NCBI GenBank assembly: GCA_052298855.1
Contig: DAVZXP010000002.1
Coordinates: forward strand, 62,001-126,000
Source of the DNA: Fimenecus sp052298855
GTDB taxonomy: Bacteria > Bacillota > Clostridia > Oscillospirales > Acutalibacteraceae
DNA: 64,000 nt
Direction of reading: 5' to 3'
The notes under the pieces were generated by a model, which did not search any database, was not told the DNA's origin, and saw nothing but the letters and a program-made list of their open reading frames with translations. Positions 42,880 through 50,267 of the stretch are shown here, piece by piece (positions within the stretch are counted from its first letter, which is position 1; every line of letters starts with the position of its first letter). The translations under genes were made by a program, and so were the position numbers.

Positions 42880-43045
42880 CGTCGTCGCAAGCTACATATC
42901 GCTTGCGGCGATTTTTTTATCGCCTCGCACTCATTCCGCTGCTCCTCCTTTCCGAAACAGGTCACGCTCAAGTCGCCTGTTTGGCTGTTATCAAATTTGA
43001 AAAATACATTAAACCGTAGGGACATGGCTTGCCCCTGTCCGCAAC
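42877..43045 (+). repeat. Short tRNA-linked CCACGTCGTC element with terminator, plus palindrome
   Basis: Starts on the tRNA-Arg CCA. A hairpin CGTCGCAAGC/GCTTGCGGCG (about 42883-42912) and seven T's form the tRNA terminator. The shared core CTTTCCGAAACAGGTCACGC and onward continues to about 42987, where the element is cut off. A GTAGGGACATGGCTTGCCCC palindrome (about 43015-43042) follows. From there to 43140 I see nothing beyond AT-rich sequence. Confidence 0.75.
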
Positions 43046-43143
43046 AAATTTCATATAAAATCAAATTCTTGGGTGTATGTTCTCATATTTTCAACTCCTA
43101 TATTGAATGCATTGAAATAATTTTACGACATTTTCTGTAGGAA

Positions 43144-43172
43144 TTGAAAGAAATGTGGAAATATGATATAGT
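43144..43172 (+). promoter_or_regulatory. Promoter of the ECF sigma operon
   Basis: TTGAAA (43144-43149), a 17-base spacer and TATAGT (43167-43172), about 125 bases upstream of the sigma factor ATG. The long leader has no visible gene. ECF operons are often autoregulated, but I cannot identify a separate ECF-type promoter. Confidence 0.45.
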
Positions 43173-43298
43173 TAGAAAAACAATCATTTTTATTTGATAA
43201 AAAGATTCACGAATTTTTATTAATTATAAGACCAACGCCGGAAAAAACGTACTTAATGGGTGAAAGCGCTTTTAGGTCTGACAAGGGAGGTGAACAAC

Positions 43299-43853
43299 AT
43301 GGATGATCTGAGAATCATAGAACTCTACTTTGAACGGGATGAGCAGGCAATCAAGGAAACGGATGCAAAGTACGGCAAGCTCTGCCACAGTATTGCCTAT
43401 AACATTCTGAACAATCACGAGGATTCGAAAGAATGTGTCAACGATACATACGTGGGAGTGTGGAATGCAATTCCGCCTACAAGACCGAGTAATTTTATGT
43501 CCTTTGTCTGTAAGATTGCGAGAAACCTGTCTCTGAAGCGGTTGGGGTTTATGAAGCGTGAAAAACGGTCAGCGGATGTAATGTTGTCCCTGGATGAACT
43601 GGAATCGGTACTGCCGGATGATCGGTATGCCCCCGACGTGAGTGACGAGGACGTAGGCAAACTGGTCAGCCACTTCCTGCGCACACAAAAGGAGGACGTG
43701 CGAAATGTCTTTATCCGGAAATATTTCTACTTCGATTCTATCGGAGAAATTGCAGAGCGCTTTGGGTTTACCAAAAGTAAGGTCAAAAATATGTTGTTCT
43801 ACACCCGAAACAAACTAAGGGACTATCTCATTAAGGAGGGCGTTGAAATATGA
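43299..43853 (+). CDS. ECF-type RNA polymerase sigma factor
   Basis: A 184-residue sigma-70 family protein. Region 2 is the stretch with YGKLCHSIAYNIL and DSKECVNDTYVGVWNAIPP; region 4 is the C-terminal HTH IGEIAERFGFTKSKVKNMLF. The start at 43299 follows a strong AGGGAGGTG. It overlaps the downstream anti-sigma gene by 4 bases (ATGA). Leucine CTG and arginine CGG codons are frequent here, whereas most neighbouring genes use CTT and AGA/CGT. That points to recent acquisition. Confidence 0.93.
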   Translation: MDDLRIIELYFERDEQAIKETDAKYGKLCHSIAYNILNNHEDSKECVNDTYVGVWNAIPPTRPSNFMSFVCKIARNLSLKRLGFMKREKRSADVMLSLDELESVLPDDRYAPDVSDEDVGKLVSHFLRTQKEDVRNVFIRKYFYFDSIGEIAERFGFTKSKVKNMLFYTRNKLRDYLIKEGVEI

Positions 43854-45028
43854 AAATACCGAGATTTTCTAATGCCATCGGTAACCTCGATGAGGATCTT
43901 GTCGAGGCGGCAGCAGAATGCAAGAAAAAACAAAATCATTTGCTCAAATTGGGTTCAATAGCAGCCTGCTTTGCCGTGATCATTGTTGTAGGCGCGCTTG
44001 TTCTTCCATCGCTTTTAGGCGGCGAACCTACACCAGGAGGCACAAACGATAGGTATAAAGACATTAACATTATGGCAGGCGAATCAGGAATTGTATGGCC
44101 ATGGGAATATCAAACCGTTTTTGAGAAATACACTGAAGTAACAATTGACGGTATTGTATACCGAAGTAACGGTCGCCTTGTGTCTGAAGAACTCCTTGGC
44201 GATTTGATTGGAACATATACCGTATTGGGCATTGACGAAATTGAAGGAGATAGATACACTGAAAAATTTGAAGTGTATCAGTTAAAATATGCTGATAAGA
44301 GCCAGCTTGTCGCCGTGAGGATGGAAGGTAGTTGTTATACCTTCAAGAGGGATAATTATGAACCTCCGCACACGCTCGGTGAGCTCTTCAAGCTGGTAGA
44401 CCTCCCAAAAGCAATTGAATTGAAGCGGTTCTCTGTAAACGGCGACAGTCCGAACAAAAAACACTATACACTGAGCAATGATGACTATGTATGGGAAGTT
44501 CTTGCCGGATGCGAAAATGCACCATTTGTTGAGGATGAGAAATGGGTTGCACATGATAGAGAGTATTACAGTTTTACGATCACATCTGAAACTCTCGGCG
44601 TATATAAAGTTGCCATGTATGTTACTGCAGATGGCTATCTGTGGACAAACGCTTTTAATTACCAATACCTCTTCAATATCGGAGAAGATGCAGCCAGTAA
44701 GATTATCAAATATGCAAAAGAGAATTCCACCGAAGCAGAGTATGAGCCGTATCAGAATACCATTGTCGGTAAGATTACGGAGATAACCGATGAGTATATT
44801 CTGTTAGACGATTCCATTCTCTGCGCCAATCCCGATGACGGAATCACGTACAAAATCCTTCTGAATGATCTGCGCATCTCCCGTTATGCAGAAAGCGGAG
44901 CTATCCGAGTGGGAGAAAATGTTCAGATAACATACGAAGGCGAAATTGACGAATCGAATACCATTGACAGTGCCATTTCTGCATCTGACGTGGTAATCTC
45001 CGGCGGGGATGTTCTTATTCCCGAATAA
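43850..45028 (+). CDS. Putative membrane-bound anti-sigma/sensor protein
   Basis: A 392-residue protein with a short cytoplasmic head (NAIGNLDEDLVEAAAECKKK, which would hold the sigma factor), one membrane span (33-57) and a large extracytoplasmic region. That region contains a WPWEYQTVFEKYTEVTIDGI segment and a C-terminal OB-like beta domain (YQNTIVGKITEITDEYILLD...). The head pattern and its coupling to an ECF sigma gene mark it as the cognate anti-sigma factor; the sensed signal is unknown. Its base composition resembles that of the sigma gene. Confidence 0.75.
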   Translation: MKIPRFSNAIGNLDEDLVEAAAECKKKQNHLLKLGSIAACFAVIIVVGALVLPSLLGGEPTPGGTNDRYKDINIMAGESGIVWPWEYQTVFEKYTEVTIDGIVYRSNGRLVSEELLGDLIGTYTVLGIDEIEGDRYTEKFEVYQLKYADKSQLVAVRMEGSCYTFKRDNYEPPHTLGELFKLVDLPKAIELKRFSVNGDSPNKKHYTLSNDDYVWEVLAGCENAPFVEDEKWVAHDREYYSFTITSETLGVYKVAMYVTADGYLWTNAFNYQYLFNIGEDAASKIIKYAKENSTEAEYEPYQNTIVGKITEITDEYILLDDSILCANPDDGITYKILLNDLRISRYAESGAIRVGENVQITYEGEIDESNTIDSAISASDVVISGGDVLIPE

Positions 45029-45128
45029 TAAAATAAAAGTCGCATATATGATTAACCGAATATAAGTTTTTGCGAGAGTTCGAAGTCATACGCAAAACTG
45101 CCGAAAATATCTTTTTCATAGCCCATAG

Positions 45129-45442
45129 ACACGTCGTCACGGACTTTGTATCGTTCGTGACGGCTTTTTTATTGAAAAAGTCATCCCTCACTCACGCCGT
45201 CGTTCCTCCTTTCCGAAACAGGTCACGCTCAAGTCGCCTGTTCGGTTGTAAACGCCCTCACAACGGCTTTGTTTCGCTACCACCCTGTTTCGGTTTAGGT
45301 GGTACAAGTGAATTTGATTTATGTTTGTTTACCTGATGATTACGCTAATAATCGTCTTTTCAGTTCTATTCGCCTTGCGGCGAGTTCTATTGCTTCGCAG
45401 TGATATACGGCTTTCAGCCGAGTGATATTGCCTTGCGGCAGT
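45129..45442 (+). repeat. tRNA-linked CCACGTCGTC repeat element, long copy 2
   Basis: Almost identical over about 313 bp to 33082-33395, starting ACACGTCGTCACGG instead of CCACGTCGTC and with GTCATC for GCCATC inside. No tRNA precedes it; it lies 100 bp after the anti-sigma stop, where its T-rich hairpin could end that operon. The terminal hairpin array is shorter than in copy 1. Confidence 0.85.
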
Positions 45443-45760
45443 TGAAAACGGATTGAAATTAACATCCCACAGTGTAGGGCGGTGGCTTGCTGCCGCCGAG
45501 GAAATCAACGGGTATATAATAATTAACGGTTGTTATCAAATTTGAAAAATACATTAAACCGTAGGGACAGGGCTTGCCCCTGTCCGCAACAAATTTGATT
45601 TATAATTACATTTACGGACAACCGCAAGGGTTGTCCCTACGGGTGTGCGAATATTTTAATATCATATGATCCAAAAAATGTCATAAATCAGTGACAATTT
45701 AACGGCGGCAGCAAGCCACCGCCCTACCGTGTGGTATATCAAATTTAATTCGTGCTTATG
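45443..45760. repeat. Composite palindromic repeats
   Basis: A GTAGGGCGGTGGCTTGCTGCC unit (about 45473-45499), a GTAGGGACAGGGCTTGCCCC palindrome (about 45560-45586), a GGACAACCGCAAGGGTTGTCC palindrome part (about 45615-45641) and a reverse GGCGGCAGCAAGCCACCGCC unit (about 45702-45727). No gene; the remaining stretch to 45840 is AT-rich without features. Confidence 0.75.
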
Positions 45761-45842
45761 CTTCATCGACGAGGGAGCGAAAATTCTAATACAATTTCAT
45801 ATAATTTATCATCGGTCGCAACCTGTTCACATCACAATTAAA

Positions 45843-45871
45843 TTGTAAATTTCACAAAAGTATGCTACAAT
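45843..45871 (+). promoter_or_regulatory. Promoter of deoC-deoB
   Basis: TTGTAA (45843-45848), a 17-base spacer and TACAAT (45866-45871), about 54 bases before the deoC ATG. Confidence 0.55.
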
Positions 45872-45924
45872 AAATTTATAAAATCTGAAAAGGCAAGGGC
45901 TTTTTCTTTATATAGGAGAATACT

Positions 45925-46584
45925 ATGAATATCAAGGATATACTTTCAAAATGCGACCACACACTTTTGTCACAGACGGCAACGCTTGACGAAATTAAAG
46001 AAACCTGTGCAGATGCGATAAAATACGGTACAGCATCGGTTTGCATACCTGCTTGCTATGTCAAAGAAGCAAAGAAGTTTGTCGGCGATAAAACGGCGGT
46101 TTGTACGGTAATCGGCTTCCCGAACGGATATTCCACGACGGCGGCAAAATGCTTTGAAGCACGTGATGCAGTCGAAAACGGTGCTGAGGAAATTGATATG
46201 GTAATAAATATCGGTTGGCTCAAAGATAAAAAATATGACGATATATTATCGGAAATAAACGAGGTCAAAAAAGCATGTAACGGAAAGCTGTTAAAGGTTA
46301 TTATCGAAACCTGCCTTTTGACAGATGACGAAAAAATCAAGATGTGTCAGATTGTTTCAAAATCCGATGCCGATTATATTAAGACCTCAACGGGCTTTTC
46401 GACTGCGGGTGCGACAAAGCACGATATTGAGCTTTTCAAGGCTAATGTTACGGGCGATACAAAAATCAAGGCGGCGGGCGGAATATCATCTATAGAAGAT
46501 GCGGAAGAATTTATAAAGCTCGGTGCATCAAGGCTCGGAACAAGCCGAATTGTAAAAGCGGTCAAGCAGGGAAATCTTTTATAA
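45925..46584 (+). CDS. deoC: Deoxyribose-phosphate aldolase
   Basis: A 219-residue class I aldolase that cleaves 2-deoxyribose-5-phosphate to glyceraldehyde-3-phosphate and acetaldehyde. The Schiff-base lysine is Lys153 in YIKTSTGF, and the conserved partners DHTLL (11-15), EIDMVINIG and the second lysine in KIKAAGGI are present. Together with deoB it routes deoxynucleoside sugars into glycolysis. cdd, which salvages cytidine, lies 3 kb downstream. TAGGAG precedes the ATG, and deoB follows 12 bp later. Confidence 0.97.
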   Translation: MNIKDILSKCDHTLLSQTATLDEIKETCADAIKYGTASVCIPACYVKEAKKFVGDKTAVCTVIGFPNGYSTTAAKCFEARDAVENGAEEIDMVINIGWLKDKKYDDILSEINEVKKACNGKLLKVIIETCLLTDDEKIKMCQIVSKSDADYIKTSTGFSTAGATKHDIELFKANVTGDTKIKAAGGISSIEDAEEFIKLGASRLGTSRIVKAVKQGNLL

Positions 46585-46596
46585 GGAAATGATTTT

Positions 46597-47763
46597 ATGT
46601 CAAAAAGAGTGTTTTTGATTGTGCTTGATTCCTGTGGCGTGGGTATGCTTCCCGACGCTTCGGAATTCGGCGATTACGATTGCAACACATTAAAAAGAAT
46701 ATCGGCGTCGTCCGAGTTTTCGGCTGAAAATATGCTGAAAATGGGTATCGGTAATATCGCAGGCTGCGATTATCTGAAAAGTACCGATAAGCCTCTTGCG
46801 GCGGTTGGAAAATGCGCCGAATTGTCACGTGGAAAGGACACGACAACGGGCCATTGGGAAATTGCGGGCGTTATTTCAAAAAAGCCTATGCCGACTTATC
46901 CCGACGGCTTCCCGAAGGCTATCATCGATGAGTTTTCCGAAAAAACGGGTAGGGGAGTTCTCTGCAATAAACCCTATTCGGGTACGCAGGTTATCAAGGA
47001 TTACGGCGACGAGCACATAAAAACGGGCAAGCTTATTGTCTATACCTCGGCAGACAGCGTGTTCCAAATTGCGGCGGACGAAGAAGTTATACCGCTTGAA
47101 GAACTTTATGAATACTGTAAAATCGCACGCAAAATTTTATGCGGTAAAAACGCTGTGGGCAGGGTAATTGCAAGACCGTTTGTTAAAAAAGACGGCGAGT
47201 TTATAAGAACTGCAAACCGCCACGATTTTTCACTTGAACCGCCGAAACCGACATTGTTGGATATGCTTTCAGGCAACGGCAAAACTGTTTATGCGATAGG
47301 TAAAATATACGATATTTTCGCATCCCGTGGCATTACGGAACACGTGTTCACACATTCCAATAAAGAGGGGATGGACAGGACTTTAGAGGCTGTTTCAAAG
47401 GATTTTGAGGGACTTTGCTTCACAAATCTTGTTGATTTCGATATGCTCTACGGTCACAGGCAGGATATTGACGGCTATGCCCGTGCTTTCGCGGAGTTTG
47501 ATAAATGGCTTCCGTCTTTTACTGAGAAAATGCGGGATGACGACATTCTTATCATTACGGCAGACCACGGCTGCGACCCGGGCGACAACAGCACAGATCA
47601 TACAAGGGAGTATATTCCGCTTGTGGTTTACGGTAAGAAGATCAAACCTGAAAATCTCGGTATTCGAAAGACCTATGCGGATATTTCCGCAAGCATCGCC
47701 GAGTATTTCGGAATTGATTACAGCGGCGCAGGGGAGAGCTTTTGCTCGAAATGTTACAGATAA
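46597..47763 (+). CDS. deoB: Phosphopentomutase
   Basis: A 388-residue metalloenzyme of the alkaline-phosphatase superfamily, moving phosphate between C1 and C5 of ribose or deoxyribose. The metal ligands are visible in VLDSCGVG (near 10), the phosphothreonine region GKDTTTGHWE (near 78), and TADHGCDPG and TDHTREYIPL near the C-terminus. It supplies the substrate of deoC. No terminator hairpin is evident at its end; a new promoter starts 54 bp downstream. Confidence 0.97.
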   Translation: MSKRVFLIVLDSCGVGMLPDASEFGDYDCNTLKRISASSEFSAENMLKMGIGNIAGCDYLKSTDKPLAAVGKCAELSRGKDTTTGHWEIAGVISKKPMPTYPDGFPKAIIDEFSEKTGRGVLCNKPYSGTQVIKDYGDEHIKTGKLIVYTSADSVFQIAADEEVIPLEELYEYCKIARKILCGKNAVGRVIARPFVKKDGEFIRTANRHDFSLEPPKPTLLDMLSGNGKTVYAIGKIYDIFASRGITEHVFTHSNKEGMDRTLEAVSKDFEGLCFTNLVDFDMLYGHRQDIDGYARAFAEFDKWLPSFTEKMRDDDILIITADHGCDPGDNSTDHTREYIPLVVYGKKIKPENLGIRKTYADISASIAEYFGIDYSGAGESFCSKCYR

Positions 47764-47817
47764 TGCAAACGATGTCTATTTTGTGTAAATATAAAAAATA
47801 AAAAGCTTTGTATTCTA

Positions 47818-47847
47818 TTGACAAAATATAAGTTTTTATAATATAAT
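47818..47847 (+). promoter_or_regulatory. Promoter of a candidate small RNA
   Basis: A perfect TTGACA (47818-47823), an 18-base spacer and a perfect TATAAT (47842-47847). It is followed about 65 bases later by a strong terminator with no real gene between. Confidence 0.75.
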
Positions 47848-47853
47848 AAAAAT

Positions 47854-47959
47854 AGACAGATGGCTTGCAATAATTTCGACAAACCATTATGTTGAAAGAG
47901 AGATAAATTTATAATGTGCAAGTTACTCTGTGTGGAGTGATTTGCACATTTTTATTTTT
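47854..47959 (+). ncRNA. Candidate ~100-nt small RNA (promoter-to-terminator unit)
   Basis: From the predicted start near 47854 to a 16-bp intrinsic terminator (arms 47913-47928 and 47935-47950, then TTTATTTTT). The only ORF inside is seven codons within the hairpin (ATG at 47914), which I do not consider coding. It may be an independent small RNA or an attenuated leader for the genes downstream. It matches no RNA family I can recognise. Confidence 0.45.
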
Positions 47960-47973
47960 GGGGGTTAGGTATA

Positions 47974-48084
47974 ATGAAGTTAATTTTTCTTTACTTTAGC
48001 GAGATTGGCTTATATGCTATTAAAATAGGCAAAATTAAATCAAAAATAAATAGGTGTTTAATTTTCTGCTTACTAAGCGCATAA
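47974..48084 (+). CDS. Putative 36-residue peptide (possible leader) before the metalloprotease
   Basis: An ORF starting MKLIFLYFSEIGLYAIKIGK with a hydrophobic C-terminus (CLIFCLLSA). A GGGGG run nine bases upstream is a weak ribosome site. Its stop codon lies inside the left arm of a perfect 13-bp inverted repeat (48076-48116), which in turn precedes the metalloprotease gene. The placement suggests a leader, but the ORF may be fortuitous. Confidence 0.3.
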   Translation: MKLIFLYFSEIGLYAIKIGKIKSKINRCLIFCLLSA

Positions 48085-48116
48085 GCCATATGCATTTCTC
48101 CTGTGGCTTATGCGCT
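48076..48116. promoter_or_regulatory. Perfect 13-bp inverted repeat upstream of the metalloprotease gene
   Basis: AGCGCATAAGCCA (48076-48088) and TGGCTTATGCGCT (48104-48116) with a 15-base loop. No T-run follows on the forward strand, so it is not a standard terminator. It may be an operator or an mRNA hairpin 49 bases before the ATG at 48165. The 10-mer GCGCATAAGC recurs at 52931-52940. Confidence 0.6.
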
Positions 48117-48164
48117 AATATTATATTATCGTTTTAATGATTTTCATTAAGTGGAGGAATAAAA

Positions 48165-48737
48165 ATGAAAAAGACTTCTGTAAAAATGGTAGTTATTGCT
48201 TTTGCAATACTCGCTATTCTAATAAGTATTCCATTGTCTACGTATGCATATGCTACATTAGTTTTTAGGCATAGAAATCCAAATATATATTACTATTATG
48301 ATAATTGGACTGATCCAAGGGGTGTGTCTTTCTTTTCCGGTGGTGCAAGTGCTTGGAGAGCAAAAACCACAGAAGCACAGATTTTACATTATTCTAACAA
48401 TCCGGGCTCGGGATTCAACGTGTATATGAGCGTCGGAAATATTTCCGAGGTCACTTGGGACGGAGTAACAAATACAAATTATAGCACTTCTTACCCATAT
48501 TATGTGAACTCACAAACGGTTACCATAAACAGAGCCTACACAAGCACTTGGAACAATGACGGAGCACTACAATCGGTTGTTGTCCATGAAATGGGACATG
48601 TTTTTGGGTTAGCTGATTATGGAAACAACAGAACAATTATGAATGGTTATACTTTTGGTACAAATAGCCGTTACGGAACATATGGATTAACCGTTCCGCA
48701 AACTGATGATGTTAACGGTGTTAATGCAAAGTATTAA
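48165..48737 (+). CDS. Secreted snapalysin/matrixin-like zinc metalloprotease
   Basis: A 190-residue secreted protein: signal peptide 1-30 (ending STYAYA), then a single small catalytic domain. The zinc site is HEMGHVFGLAD (141-151), in which Asp151 takes the place of the third ligand, as in snapalysin (M7) rather than the third His of matrixins (M10). The downstream Met-turn is at M159 in TIMNG. No propeptide cysteine switch is visible. GGAGGA is just upstream. Codon usage is clearly more AT-rich than the neighbouring deo genes. The adjacent gene probably encodes a functional partner. The substrate is unknown. Confidence 0.85.
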   Translation: MKKTSVKMVVIAFAILAILISIPLSTYAYATLVFRHRNPNIYYYYDNWTDPRGVSFFSGGASAWRAKTTEAQILHYSNNPGSGFNVYMSVGNISEVTWDGVTNTNYSTSYPYYVNSQTVTINRAYTSTWNNDGALQSVVVHEMGHVFGLADYGNNRTIMNGYTFGTNSRYGTYGLTVPQTDDVNGVNAKY

Positions 48738-48769
48738 AACTTAATCATATTATAAATGAGGTGAGCCAT

Positions 48770-49390
48770 ATGAAGAAATTACAGATAGCTACTATTGCTG
48801 TTTTTACAATTGTGATTGTTTTTATTTCAACTCTCGGCTTGAGAAAAGCTTCAGATACAGAGGATTATAGCAAATATAAAAAAGTATATCTAAATGCAAG
48901 TTGGGCATACAATTATGAAGATGTTTCAGAGCTTACAGAAAACTGCGATTTGGCGGCGTATATATCAGTTACAGGGTGGGAATCCAATCATAAATATAAA
49001 GATTATGGGGTTGACCTGACTGTTTTCACGGCTAAAATACAGGATTCTTTGTTTGGAAAAAAGGATGGAACGGTTCGTATAGTAATGACAGGTAAAATTG
49101 ACGAGAAAGAAAAGAAAATATATGAAATTGCCGATGACCCTCTAATGAAACCCGGAGATAAATTCTTTGTATTTGCGAAAGCTAATGAAGATGGTACATA
49201 CACAATTCTAAGTGGTCCGCAAGGAAGATTTGCAATTGTTAATGATGCGGTTTATTCCTTGAATGTGTGTGACAATCAAGTGAAAATGCATAATTCAGGC
49301 TCTAACATTAACATTAACAATCAATCTAAAGAAGATTTTTATTCTCAAATTAACGCTGCTATAGTTGAGCGGCAGCATGTAACTTCTTGA
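48770..49390 (+). CDS. Exported/anchored partner protein of the metalloprotease, unknown function
   Basis: A 206-residue protein with an N-terminal hydrophobic segment (residues 3-25) and an extracytoplasmic beta-rich domain. The pattern of polar LTENCDLAAYISVTG, then VFTAKIQDSLFGKKDG, PLMKPGDKFFVFAKANEDGT and SGPQGRFAIVNDAVYSL is one I associate with unnamed exported proteins in which a K-G-x-V strand is followed by GxxxxxF and a GxQG(K/R)F motif. GAGGTGAG precedes the ATG at 48770. It is 32 bp after the protease and equally AT-rich. It could be an inhibitor, chaperone or immunity-type partner; this is inference. Confidence 0.65.
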   Translation: MKKLQIATIAVFTIVIVFISTLGLRKASDTEDYSKYKKVYLNASWAYNYEDVSELTENCDLAAYISVTGWESNHKYKDYGVDLTVFTAKIQDSLFGKKDGTVRIVMTGKIDEKEKKIYEIADDPLMKPGDKFFVFAKANEDGTYTILSGPQGRFAIVNDAVYSLNVCDNQVKMHNSGSNININNQSKEDFYSQINAAIVERQHVTS

Positions 49391-49570
49391 TAGCAGAAAA
49401 CCGGTACTTTCACTTGCATAAATAACAAAAATTTTGTAAAATAAAATAAGGTAAAACAGAATTATAATTGATAACCAACAATTCAGACTATTGAGGCGGC
49501 TATCGTTTTGATGGTCGCCGATTTTGTGTATGTCGGCAAAGGTATAATAAATTGTGTAATGAGGTAGCTT

Positions 49571-49966
49571 ATGACTAAACAAGAGCTTTGTGCTTTGGCA
49601 ATTAAAGGTATGAACAATGCCTATTCTCCTTATTCGGGTTATAAGGTCGGTGCGGCATTGTTTTGCGATAACGGTAAGGTTTTCACGGGCTGTAATGTGG
49701 AAAATTCGTCCTACGGTGCTACCGTGTGTGCTGAAAGGACTGCGATTTTTAAGGCGGTAAGTGACGGAGAACGGAATTTTTCAATGCTTGCCGTGGCGGG
49801 CGGAACAAAAAACGAATTGAGCGATAAGTTTTTGCCGTGCGGAATTTGCCGTCAGGTTATGGCTGAATTTTGCAAGCTCGATTTTACAGTTTTGGTTGTA
49901 ACGGGTCAAAGCACATATAATGAATTCACTCTTTCGGAACTTTTACCCAATGCTTTTTCACTATAA
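49571..49966 (+). CDS. cdd: Cytidine deaminase
   Basis: A 131-residue tetrameric-type cytidine deaminase converting cytidine and deoxycytidine to uridine forms. The zinc site is C53-A-E55 in TVCAERTA plus C90 and C93 in LPCGICRQ; the NVENSSYG substrate loop is present. GAGGTAG precedes the ATG. It is separated from deoC-deoB by the metalloprotease pair, as if that pair had been inserted in a nucleoside-salvage region. A weak hairpin lies just upstream (about 49496-49530). Confidence 0.96.
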   Translation: MTKQELCALAIKGMNNAYSPYSGYKVGAALFCDNGKVFTGCNVENSSYGATVCAERTAIFKAVSDGERNFSMLAVAGGTKNELSDKFLPCGICRQVMAEFCKLDFTVLVVTGQSTYNEFTLSELLPNAFSL

Positions 49967-50160
49967 GTGTCTTAAATGAGACAAAAGTAAAAGTTCTTAA
50001 AAAATATTTTAACGGTCAAGCGAACACTATATTTGACAAATTCATTAAAATATACGCCTAAAAAGAGTGGATGACCTTAAAATCAACTTTAGATTTAATG
50101 TCGTGAACACATTTTGAGAATATTTGAACCTTTTACCCTTTGAAAATAACGATGTATTTC

Positions 50161-50186
50161 AAAAACGTTGATAATCGAACGTTTTT
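50161..50186. promoter_or_regulatory. Perfect inverted repeat upstream of the nfeD promoter
   Basis: AAAAACGTT and AACGTTTTT (50161-50169, 50178-50186) separated by 8 bases, ending 7 bases before the -35 box. It could be an operator or a weak terminator. The preceding stretch 49967-50160 shows no gene or further signal. Confidence 0.45.
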
Positions 50187-50193
50187 ATAAATT

Positions 50194-50222
50194 TTGACAA
50201 GTGAAATTTTTAGTAATACAAT
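50194..50222 (+). promoter_or_regulatory. Promoter of the nfeD-SPFH operon
   Basis: A perfect TTGACA (50194-50199), a 17-base spacer and TACAAT (50217-50222). The predicted start lies within the palindrome at 50227-50247. Confidence 0.8.
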
Positions 50223-50226
50223 ACAG

Positions 50227-50247
50227 ATACACAATCGATTTGTGTAT
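50227..50247. promoter_or_regulatory. Operator-like palindrome over the transcription start
   Basis: ATACACAA, five bases, TTGTGTAT: perfect 8-bp arms centred about 15 bases after the -10 box, ahead of the AAGGAGG ribosome site. The position is typical of a repressor site; the regulator is unknown. Confidence 0.55.
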
Positions 50248-50267
50248 TGCACAAAGGAGGAATGGTA

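Noticed and set aside
45070..45336. 88-codon open frame after the anti-sigma gene
   Set aside because: It lies mostly in the CCACGTCGTC element, and the same frame appears in the non-coding copy at 33.1 kb.
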